A DNA stretch of 5,539 nt from contig JBBRFH010000233.1 of NCBI GenBank assembly GCA_038224615.1, positions 1 through 5,539 on the forward strand. Direction: 5' to 3'. The notes beneath the pieces were generated by a model, which worked only from the letters and a program-made list of their open reading frames with translations, ran no database searches and was not told the origin of the DNA. A program made the translations under genes and the position numbers. Origin of the DNA: JBBRFH01 sp038224615 (GTDB lineage Bacteria; Planctomycetota; Phycisphaerae; Tepidisphaerales; Tepidisphaeraceae). Position 1 is the first letter of the stretch, and every line of letters begins with the position of its first letter. Below are positions 1 through 5,043 of the stretch, piece by piece.

Positions 1-373
1 CGCCGTCGAGCGGCCGACCGAGCGGATCAATCACCCGGCCCAGCAGCGCGTCTCCGACAGCAACGTCCATCACTCGGCCGGTGCGCTGCACCTGGTCGCC
101 GGCATTGAGGTGACGATAGTCGCCTAGCAGAACAACGCCGATCTCGTTGGCGTCGACGTTGAACGCGATGCCGAATACGCCGCCGGGGAACTCGATCAGT
201 TCTTCAAACCCGACGCCAGCCAGTCCGCGCACATGCGCAACGCCCGTCGACACGCTGGTGATCGTTCCGACTTCGTGCGGGACAAATTCGGGCGCAAAAT
301 CGGCCAGCACGCTGCTGATGCCAGCGAACGTGCGATCGATCGTCGCTCGAAGTGTTCCGTTCGCGGTGCTCAT
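1..373 (-). CDS. atpA: N-ATPase F1 subunit alpha, N-terminal part (runs off window)
   Basis: The first 124 codons of the alpha subunit, the non-catalytic nucleotide-binding subunit of the F1 head, are present. The start ATG at 373 overlaps the atpF stop as ATGA, which suggests translational coupling; the Shine-Dalgarno is weak (CGGGA). Residues about 1-30 form the N-terminal helix that in this family contacts delta or the b/delta stator. Residues about 35-102 match the N-terminal beta-barrel (GFEELIEFPGG at 55-65, then NEIGVVLLGDY). GRVIDPLGRPLDG at 112-124 is the classic alpha/beta signature leading into the nucleotide-binding domain. The P-loop lies outside the window, so activity cannot be judged. 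Identity is clear from the signature and the position after atpF. Assignment to the N-type rests on the operon. Confidence 0.95.
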   Translation of the reverse strand, partial: MSTANGTLRATIDRTFAGISSVLADFAPEFVPHEVGTITSVSTGVAHVRGLAGVGFEELIEFPGGVFGIAFNVDANEIGVVLLGDYRHLNAGDQVQRTGRVMDVAVGDALLGRVIDPLGRPLDG

Positions 374-1203
374 GCGGGCGTCCCGGCGACATCTGCCGCT
401 TTGGCGTCACTTTTGTGAGTTTCGGGCGAGGTCGTTTCCGGTTTCGTGGGCGCGCTCAAAAGCGCGCCGACTTTCTGTTCAAGCGTAGTCAGGTAATCGG
501 AAATACTCCACGCGATTTTTTGGTCGTCGGACGACAGTTCGATGCCACTGACCAGTTCAGGCGACGTCTCAAACCGGAGCCGGACGTCGGAGGCGAAGCT
601 CACGTTGATCGCATCCTGAATCGCCCGGCGCTGCGCATCGGAGAGTTCATGGCTGCTGCGAACCAACGCCGGCTTGGAGCCGCCGAGAAGCGCTGCTTTC
701 AGGCTGTCTTTGGCGGTGCCGGCGAGGTCGCGCACGCGTTTGACGAACGCGTCGACGATGCGGCTTTCCAAATCAGCATCGGCGAGGTCATTGAGGGTCT
801 TTCGCGCGATCGCAAAGACCTGCTGCTGCGCACACCGGCTGACATTTTGACTTAGTGCGGCGGCATCGCGTGCAAGGTCCTTATGCCGTGCCGCGATCGC
901 CGCGTCTGCCTGCGCTCGGGCCTGTTCCATGAGCTTCTTGCGCTCGACTTCGGCGGCGTGAGTGGCGCTGGTCAGCAGGTCGGCCTTTTGTTTGTTGAAG
1001 TCATCGTTTTTCTGAGCAAAGGCGTCGCGCTGCTTTTTAGCATCTGCCTGCTTTGCGGCGGCGTCGGCGAGTTCGCTGGCAATGCGCGCTTCCCTTGCGT
1101 CGATCGCAGCCAGGATCGGCTTGTATAGAAACCGCTTCATCAGCCACACGAGGATGAGGAAGTTAAGCGCTTGCGCCCCGACGGTGAACCAGTCGATCAA
1201 CAT
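370..1203 (-). CDS. atpF: N-ATPase Fo subunit b with delta-like C-terminal extension
   Basis: Peripheral-stalk subunit that holds the alpha3beta3 head to subunit a. It has 277 residues, much longer than the roughly 155-residue b of ordinary F-ATPases. One membrane helix spans about residues 5-25 (WFTVGAQALNFLILVWLMKR), followed by the usual b motif FLYKPI. A long Ala/Lys/Glu/Gln-rich coiled coil covers about 32-145. The C-terminal third (about 145-247, with LVRSSHELSDAQRRAI at 180-194 and ELVSGIEL at 216-223) resembles the C-terminal domain of the delta subunit (AtpH). The end is a low-complexity Thr/Pro/Lys/Ala tail. No separate delta gene occurs between atpE and atpA, as is usual for N-ATPase operons, so I infer this protein does both jobs. 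The start is 3 nt after the atpE stop with GGGAAG upstream; the stop overlaps atpA. Confidence 0.93.
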   Translation of the reverse strand: MLIDWFTVGAQALNFLILVWLMKRFLYKPILAAIDAREARIASELADAAAKQADAKKQRDAFAQKNDDFNKQKADLLTSATHAAEVERKKLMEQARAQADAAIAARHKDLARDAAALSQNVSRCAQQQVFAIARKTLNDLADADLESRIVDAFVKRVRDLAGTAKDSLKAALLGGSKPALVRSSHELSDAQRRAIQDAINVSFASDVRLRFETSPELVSGIELSSDDQKIAWSISDYLTTLEQKVGALLSAPTKPETTSPETHKSDAKAADVAGTPA

Positions 1204-1206
1204 GGG

Positions 1207-1488
1207 TCACTTCCCGGCCGCTGCGGCAATGATGTGGTTCCAGAACGGATTGGCGAAGATCAGGATCATCGACACCACAAAGCAGTAAATGGCGGTCGAT
1301 TCGATCATGGCCAGGCCGACGAACAGCGTTCGCGTGATGGTGGACGACGCGTCGGGCTGCTGCGCCAACGCGGTGAGCGCGGTTGCCACGGCGCGGCCTT
1401 CGCCGAGCGCGGGCATCATGCAGCCTACGCCGGTCGTAAGCCCGGCAGTGACGATTGAGGCGACGGCGATAAGAGTCATGCTATCCAT
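1207..1488 (-). CDS. atpE: N-ATPase Fo subunit c, Na+-type ion-binding site
   Basis: Membrane rotor-ring subunit of 93 residues forming a helical hairpin. Helix 1 spans about residues 5-40 and carries PALGEG (25-30). The polar loop is AQQPD (42-46). Helix 2 spans about 52-80 and carries MIESTAIY (61-68), with NPFW near the end. E63 is the essential carboxylate. S64, T65 and Y68 match the residues that support Na+ coordination in the Ilyobacter-type c-ring, and E30 stands where that ring has the Na+-liganding Gln. A second Glu in helix 1 is typical of N-ATPases. Na+ transport is therefore a strong inference, not shown directly. The ATG at 1488 was chosen because AAGGAA lies 5 nt upstream and the protein then begins at the usual point. 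The same reading frame is open further upstream inside atpB, but that part is a shadow. The gap to atpB is 17 nt. Confidence 0.97.
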   Translation of the reverse strand: MDSMTLIAVASIVTAGLTTGVGCMMPALGEGRAVATALTALAQQPDASSTITRTLFVGLAMIESTAIYCFVVSMILIFANPFWNHIIAAAAGK

Positions 1489-1493
1489 AGGGG

Positions 1494-1499
1494 TTCCTT
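1494..1499 (-). promoter_or_regulatory. Shine-Dalgarno of atpE
   Basis: AAGGAA lies 5 nt before the ATG at 1488 in the 17-nt gap after atpB, the largest gap between the ATPase genes. It supports the short 93-residue c subunit over the longer open frame. The c-ring needs many copies, and a free, unoverlapped site here fits higher translation. Confidence 0.75.
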
Positions 1500-1505
1500 G
1501 TTGAT

Positions 1506-2195
1506 TCAGGTGGCTTTTGCGGTGACAGGCTTTCGCGGGCGCGTCGCGGCCGCGATGTAGACGGCAGCGAGGATCGCGAAGATATAGGCCTGCACCATTC
1601 CGGTCAGCAGGCCGAGCAGAGTCATGACGATCGGGAACAAGAACGGCGTGATCGTCAAGAGGATGCCGATGATCATCGCGCCGCTCATCATGTTGCCAAA
1701 CAGCCGGACGGCCAGCGCCAGCGTCCGCGAGGCTTCGCTGATGATGTTGAACGGCAGCATGAGCATCGTCGGCTCCACGTACGACTTGAGATAGCCGCCC
1801 AGGCCCTGGTCTTCGATGCCGTACATCGGCACGGCGACAAAAACACACAGTGCAAGCGCGACCGTTGTCGAGAGTGAAGCCGTCGGCGGCTCATAGCCGG
1901 GGACGATCGTACATAGCGCCGCGAACGCAACGAAGAGGAAGAGCGTGCCAAGAAACCCGAGGTAGGTTTCGGGATTTCGCAGGCCGACGTCATGGATCTG
2001 CTTCTTGATCCCGATCACGAGAATTTCAAGAACGTTCTGCCACCGGGAGCCAGCCTGGCCAATCGACAATTTCCGCGTGATCAGCTTCGCGCCAACCGCG
2101 AGCACCAGCATCAATGCCCAGGTAAAGACGATCGTGCCGTTGAGCTTCAAGAAGCCATGCTGCCAGAAGATGATCTGATCGGGGCTAAGATGCAC
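1506..2195 (-). CDS. atpB: N-ATPase Fo subunit a
   Basis: Stator membrane subunit that forms the two ion half-channels against the c-ring. It has 229 residues and about five to six hydrophobic segments (roughly 20-38, 80-100, 108-125, 140-168, 170-190, 192-217). The hallmark LAVRLFGNM lies at 161-169; R164 is the essential arginine that displaces the ion from the c-subunit Glu. The start is GTG at 2195, supported by GGAGGT 5 nt upstream. It overlaps the last 11 nt of atpR, so the two are probably translationally coupled. The N-terminus (HLSPDQIIFWQHGFLKLNGT) resembles the short N-termini typical of this a-subunit branch. The C-terminus ends in a short basic tail (RPRKPVTAK). No defect is visible. 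Confidence 0.96.
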   Translation of the reverse strand: MHLSPDQIIFWQHGFLKLNGTIVFTWALMLVLAVGAKLITRKLSIGQAGSRWQNVLEILVIGIKKQIHDVGLRNPETYLGFLGTLFLFVAFAALCTIVPGYEPPTASLSTTVALALCVFVAVPMYGIEDQGLGGYLKSYVEPTMLMLPFNIISEASRTLALAVRLFGNMMSGAMIIGILLTITPFLFPIVMTLLGLLTGMVQAYIFAILAAVYIAAATRPRKPVTAKAT

Positions 2196-2478
2196 GTGCG
2201 ACCTCCGGCAACGACCGCGTGCGCCAGGTGACGGCCAGTCGCGAAATGATAAATCCGGTCAGGCAGGCCAATAGCCTTCGCCAATCGCCTGAAATGGCGA
2301 TGGCATAGAACGTTGCCAACACAACCGTCATCCGAAGTAGAAGGCTCACGCCAAACCAAAGCACCGGCCTTGGCGAAAGCATGCCCCGGCGAATCGTCCA
2401 CCACAGGCCCGCAAAGAAGACGGCGCCTGAAGCCAGGCCGGCGCACATCGCCAGCAAGAGCAGAAGTAGATCACGCAT
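2185..2478 (-). CDS. atpR: N-ATPase accessory membrane subunit AtpR
   Basis: Small membrane protein of 97 residues and the diagnostic gene of N-ATPase operons. Three hydrophobic segments are visible: about 3-28 (ending GLWWTIRRG), 38-62 (LWFGVSLLLRMTVVLATFYA) and 65-84. R49 sits in the middle of the second segment. In the published description of the family, an intramembrane Arg of AtpR was proposed to pair with the extra Glu of the c-subunit (E30 here), helping ring assembly or ion handling; I carry that over as inference. The ATG at 2478 has a perfect AGGAGG 6 nt upstream and overlaps the end of atpQ by 8 nt. The C-terminus is basic (WRTR) and short. Naming is based on the family pattern (GLWWTIRRG, LLLR, FYAI) together with position between atpQ and atpB. 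Confidence 0.9.
   Translation of the reverse strand: MRDLLLLLLAMCAGLASGAVFFAGLWWTIRRGMLSPRPVLWFGVSLLLRMTVVLATFYAIAISGDWRRLLACLTGFIISRLAVTWRTRSLPEVARAS
2201..2206 (-). promoter_or_regulatory. Shine-Dalgarno deciding the atpB GTG start
   Basis: GGAGGT lies 5 nt before the GTG at 2195, within the end of atpR. No ATG occurs at a suitable place, so this supports the GTG start. Confidence 0.8.
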
Positions 2479-2794
2479 CGTCTTCCTCCTGCATTGCTTT
2501 GTGTTCGGTGGTGACCCAATGCCACGCGGTGCCGCAGCCGAGAACCAGCCCAGCCATCATGAGCGCCAGCGTCCACGGGTGCCGTCCGGGAAAGCGCGAA
2601 TCGAGCCAAATCCCGACGGCAACGCCCAGCAGCGTCGGCACGGCGATTGCCCAGCCGATCGTTCCCATCATGCCCAGGCCGAACCACACGCCGGGGGTGG
2701 GGTTGCGCCGCGCCTTCAGCTTTCGCTCGGCCTTGTCGCCGATCTGATTGGCGAAAGCCTGCTCCGTGGATGTTGATTCAGGCCGTTTATCCAT
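2471..2794 (-). CDS. atpQ: N-ATPase accessory protein AtpQ (AtpI-like)
   Basis: Small membrane protein of 107 residues. A charged cytoplasmic N-terminus (1-33) precedes two Gly-rich helices at about 37-63 and 73-95. The second half of helix 1 with GVAVGIWLDSRFPG (57-70) matches the AtpI family, whose members assist c-ring assembly and have been linked to Mg2+/Ca2+ uptake; which role applies here is unknown. The C-terminus is acidic (EEDDA). The ATG at 2794 overlaps the end of atpC by 8 nt; no strong Shine-Dalgarno is visible, so coupling to atpC is likely. Its position between atpC and atpR is the standard one for N-ATPase operons. The gene also appears as atpI-like or gene1 in annotations. 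Confidence 0.88.
   Translation of the reverse strand: MDKRPESTSTEQAFANQIGDKAERKLKARRNPTPGVWFGLGMMGTIGWAIAVPTLLGVAVGIWLDSRFPGRHPWTLALMMAGLVLGCGTAWHWVTTEHKAMQEEDDA
2485..2490 (-). promoter_or_regulatory. Strong Shine-Dalgarno of atpR
   Basis: A consensus AGGAGG lies 6 nt before the atpR ATG at 2478. It is the strongest ribosome-binding site in the operon and falls within the acidic C-terminal codons of atpQ. Confidence 0.85.
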
Positions 2795-3191
2795 GGTGCA
2801 GGCCTGCCAGTTGACGGATGAAGGTGGATTCCATTTTTGCGACCACTGTGCGCACGGTTCGTTCGTCCTCGGTGAGCGTCAGGTAGTCCTTTTGGACGAC
2901 ATCGCGGAGTTGACTCAGATCATCCCCCGCCAAGGCCCGACGGACAGAGACAAAAACGTCCAGCCCGGTTTTGACGAGGATGCCTTCGTCGATGGCGGTG
3001 TAAACTTCGTCGCCGCCTTCGCATTGATAAATGAATATGCCGGGCACCAATGCCGCGACGCAGTCCTGTCGATGCGGAAGTAAACCGCACGATCCCGCAA
3101 GTGTGTCGGCAACGATTCGTTTCACGTTCGCCTTGTCGGCAAAGACCTGAAACGGAAGCAGCACCTTAAGACGCATGAGCGCTTGCGGCAT
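2787..3191 (-). CDS. atpC: N-ATPase F1 subunit epsilon
   Basis: Central-stalk subunit that binds gamma and the c-ring and can inhibit ATP hydrolysis. The predicted protein has 134 residues. The N-terminal beta-sandwich covers about 6-85, including the family pattern GLLPHRQDCVAALVPGI at 36-52. A C-terminal helical hairpin covers about 88-130. The reading frame is open 19 codons further upstream, but I chose the ATG at 3191 because GGAGGT lies 5 nt before it; a second ATG at 3176 has no such site. The chosen start overlaps atpD by 26 nt. The longer form would add an Arg/Ser-rich leader that has no counterpart in the family. Position directly after atpD is normal for both ordinary and N-type operons. 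Confidence 0.92.
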   Translation of the reverse strand: MPQALMRLKVLLPFQVFADKANVKRIVADTLAGSCGLLPHRQDCVAALVPGIFIYQCEGGDEVYTAIDEGILVKTGLDVFVSVRRALAGDDLSQLRDVVQKDYLTLTEDERTVRTVVAKMESTFIRQLAGLHHG

Positions 3192-4611
3192 GGGCGACCT
3201 CCGGCTTCGATTTATCATCGGGCTTCGACGGCTTCTTTGCCTCGTCAACTTTGCCGATCATGTACAGCGCGCTTTCGGGGTAGTCTTTGAACTCGTCGTT
3301 AAGGATGCGTTCGCAGCCATCAAGGGCGTCGTCCAGCGCGACGTCCTTTCCCTTGATGCCGGTGAATTGCTCAGTGGCATAAAACGGTTGGGTGAGAAAC
3401 CGCTCGAGCCGGCGCGCCCGGCCGACGACGTCGCGGTCGGCGGACGACAACTGCTCCATGCCAAGCATGGAGATGATGTCCTTGAGCTGTTCATAATGGG
3501 CCAGGGTCTTGCGGACGCCTTGGGCAACGTCGTAGTGCCGTTGGCCGATGATCGTCGGCGTCGCCATTTTGGAATTCGACTGCAGCACGTCGATCGCCGG
3601 GTACAGTCCCTCGGCCGCTCTTTTGCGGGAGAGCACGATGGATGCCGAGAGGTGTGAAAACGTGTGTGCCGCAGCGGGATCGGTCAGATCGTCGGCCGGC
3701 ACATAGACCGCCTGGATGGAGGTAATCGCACCGGCACTGGTGTTGGCGATTCGTTCTTCAAAGCCCGACAGCTCCGTGCCAAGCGTCGGCTGATACCCGA
3801 GCCGAGACGGCATGTTGCCCAGCAATCCCGACACTTCCATGCCGGCCTGGATGAACCGAAAGATGTTGTCAACCAGCAGCAAGACATCGCGGTGTTCGTC
3901 ATCGCGGAAATACTCCGCCATCGTCAGCGCTGCCAGCCCGACGCGGAAGCGGGCACCGGGCGGCTCGTTCATCTGCCCGAACAGCATGACCATGTGCGGC
4001 AGGACACCGGCCTCTTTCATGTCGTGATACAATTCATGGCCTTCGCGACAGCGCTCGCCGATGCCGCAAAAGATGCTGACGCCGTCCTGGTGGCCGACCA
4101 TGTTGTGGATCATTTCGGTCAGCAGCACCGTTTTGCCAACCCCCGCGCCACCGAACAGGCCCGCCTTGCCGCCGCGCTCGAGCGGCACCAGCACGTCGAT
4201 CAGCTTGATGCCGGTCTGGAAGATTTCCGATTTGGTCGAGCGATTTACCAGCGGTGGCGGATCGCGGTGACTGGTTCGCCATTTCACATCGCTGGGCGGC
4301 GCTTGCTGGTCGATCGCGCTGCCGAAGACGTCGAACATGCGCGAAAGAATCGCCTTGCCGACCGGCACGCGCAGCGGCTCACCTGCATCGGTCACCACCA
4401 TGCCGCGGGCCAAACCTTGCGTCGGCGTGAGTGCCACGCCGCGGATGTGATGCGCGTCGATCTGCATCATCACCTCGATGATGATGCGACCGTTTTCACC
4501 GGCGTGCAGCACCGAATAGATCGGCGGCAGTTTTTGATCAAACCGCGCATCCACCACGCTGCCGCGAATTGCGACAATGGTTCCGAGATTCGGCGTGTCG
4601 GTGGCGCTCAT
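3166..4611 (-). CDS. atpD: N-ATPase F1 subunit beta (catalytic)
   Basis: Catalytic subunit that makes or hydrolyses ATP; 481 residues, full length. The N-terminal barrel covers about 8-82. The P-loop GGAGVGKT is at 154-161. The catalytic-Glu region reads GIGERCREG (183-191), where ordinary F-ATPases have GERTREG. Walker B and the following motif LLLVDNIFRF are at 244-253, then GYQPTLGTELSGFEER. The lever loop is degenerate: EQLSSAD (386-392) replaces DELSEED. The C-terminal tail (about 455-481) is Lys/Pro/Ala/His-rich and looks disordered. The ATG at 4611 overlaps the stop of the upstream glycosidase fragment as ATGA and has a weak AGAGG 7 nt upstream. It is the first intact gene of the operon, directly downstream of a rearranged region, so its promoter is uncertain. 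Confidence 0.97.
   Translation of the reverse strand: MSATDTPNLGTIVAIRGSVVDARFDQKLPPIYSVLHAGENGRIIIEVMMQIDAHHIRGVALTPTQGLARGMVVTDAGEPLRVPVGKAILSRMFDVFGSAIDQQAPPSDVKWRTSHRDPPPLVNRSTKSEIFQTGIKLIDVLVPLERGGKAGLFGGAGVGKTVLLTEMIHNMVGHQDGVSIFCGIGERCREGHELYHDMKEAGVLPHMVMLFGQMNEPPGARFRVGLAALTMAEYFRDDEHRDVLLLVDNIFRFIQAGMEVSGLLGNMPSRLGYQPTLGTELSGFEERIANTSAGAITSIQAVYVPADDLTDPAAAHTFSHLSASIVLSRKRAAEGLYPAIDVLQSNSKMATPTIIGQRHYDVAQGVRKTLAHYEQLKDIISMLGMEQLSSADRDVVGRARRLERFLTQPFYATEQFTGIKGKDVALDDALDGCERILNDEFKDYPESALYMIGKVDEAKKPSKPDDKSKPEVAHAASAHAS
3197..3202 (-). promoter_or_regulatory. Shine-Dalgarno deciding the atpC start
   Basis: GGAGGT lies 5 nt before the ATG at 3191 and inside the end of atpD. It favours the 3191 start over the in-frame ATG at 3176 and over the longer open frame. 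Confidence 0.8.
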
Positions 4612-4787
4612 CGGCTGGCCTCTGCAACTTCAGTTTCAACGACGCGATCGGGGGCATCTGCCTTGGCCGCGTGCGTTGTCGGCAGGTGCTGCGGGACAGT
4701 CAGCGTCGCGACGCCGACGCGGCTGTCGGCCATACCATAATAGACGTCGAAACTGTCGGGCGTGCCGAGGTCGTCCCGGCGATGAAT
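4608..4787 (-). pseudogene. C-terminal remnant of a GH130-like glycosidase
   Basis: Only the last 58-60 codons remain, ending in TGA at 4610-4608. The stretch SFDVYYGMADSRVGVATLTV resembles the C-terminal strand of GH130 (PH1107-related) glycosidases and phosphorylases, whose conserved end reads like YYGAADxxVGxA. The following 28 residues are a variable tail. The reading frame continues upstream into the IS remnant with unrelated codons, so the N-terminal part, including the catalytic five-bladed propeller, is lost. The ATGA overlap with atpD shows that this gene once sat at the head of, or within, the ATPase transcription unit. A hybrid ORF starting at a GTG (5018) could in principle be translated through both parts, but it has no visible function. 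The family call rests on one short motif. Confidence 0.65.
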
Positions 4788-4790
4788 ACA

Positions 4791-4809
4791 TTTTAACTTT
4801 GCGTTGACA
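4791..4809. repeat. Left copy of 19-nt IS-terminal direct repeat
   Basis: TTTTAACTTTGCGTTGACA is identical to 5025-5043 and in the same orientation. Allowing one mismatch the match is 22 nt (4788-4809 against 5022-5043). The sequence to its left is glycosidase coding sequence, so this copy is a stub of an element end. Confidence 0.95.
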
Positions 4810-4990
4810 CACCGGAAAAACAAAGGACCGGGCCGGCGAACCACCCCGGCCTGCCGTAGCCCGGCCCGCCGGCCGCTCGGGTCGCACTTGTGCGTTGCCC
4901 TGTCCGTCCGGCGGCAAGCGCTGTGGTAGCAGCAAACAAAGTTATCGTCCACCGCCAACCCATCCCTGGCGGCAAAAGGCATGTGCCTGA

Positions 4991-5043
4991 ACCGGACATT
5001 TCTACTTTGCACAAACACCGGACGTTTTAACTTTGCGTTGACA
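4991..5043. repeat. Right IS end: two subterminal motif copies plus terminal TTGACA
   Basis: Two copies of a 20-nt motif, ACCGGACATTTCTACTTTGC (4991-5010) and ACCGGACGTTTTAACTTTGC (5017-5036), lie 26 bp apart. The second runs into GTTGACA at the junction with phosphoketolase. Such repeated sites are typical transposase-binding sites at IS21-type ends; their role here is inferred. Confidence 0.75.

Larger units (their letters stand above)
4788..5043. mobile_element. IS remnant without transposase (IS21-like terminus suspected)
   Basis: This noncoding segment separates two truncated genes. On the minus strand it begins at 5043 with TGTCAACGCAAAGTTAAAA, exactly where phosphoketolase similarity stops. 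The same 19 nt recur in the same orientation at 4809-4791, exactly where glycosidase similarity begins. Inside the right end a related 20-nt motif (ACCGGACRTTTYWACTTTGC) occurs twice, at 4991-5010 and 5017-5036. Ends beginning TG and ending CA with repeated subterminal motifs are characteristic of IS21-family elements, and that is my tentative assignment. The middle (about 4810-4985) is GC-rich and has no recognisable transposase or other gene. There is no inverted partner end and no target duplication, so this is a leftover of one or two ends, not a complete element. Confidence 0.7.

Noticed and set aside
352..855. A 167-codon open frame on the plus strand opposite atpF
   Set aside because: It mirrors atpF codon structure and shows no family features; the minus-strand gene explains the region.
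1207..1848. A longer 213-codon reading of the atpE frame
   Set aside because: The extra upstream part is the shadow of atpB in another frame; the c subunit starts at 1488 after its own Shine-Dalgarno.
3664..4740. A 358-codon open frame on the plus strand opposite atpD
   Set aside because: It is antisense to a conserved catalytic gene, has no recognisable motif and no good ribosome site; GC-rich coding DNA often leaves such frames open.
4831..4874. GC-rich inverted repeat (GGCCGGCG and CGCCGGCC) as a terminator
   Set aside because: The arms are 8 bp with a 28-nt spacer, there is no following T-run on either strand, and the surrounding DNA is so GC-rich that such matches arise easily.
4608..5018. 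A 136-codon hybrid ORF joining IS sequence to the glycosidase tail
   Set aside because: The first part is IS terminal DNA read through by chance, and the start would be a GTG within the IS end with no clear ribosome site.
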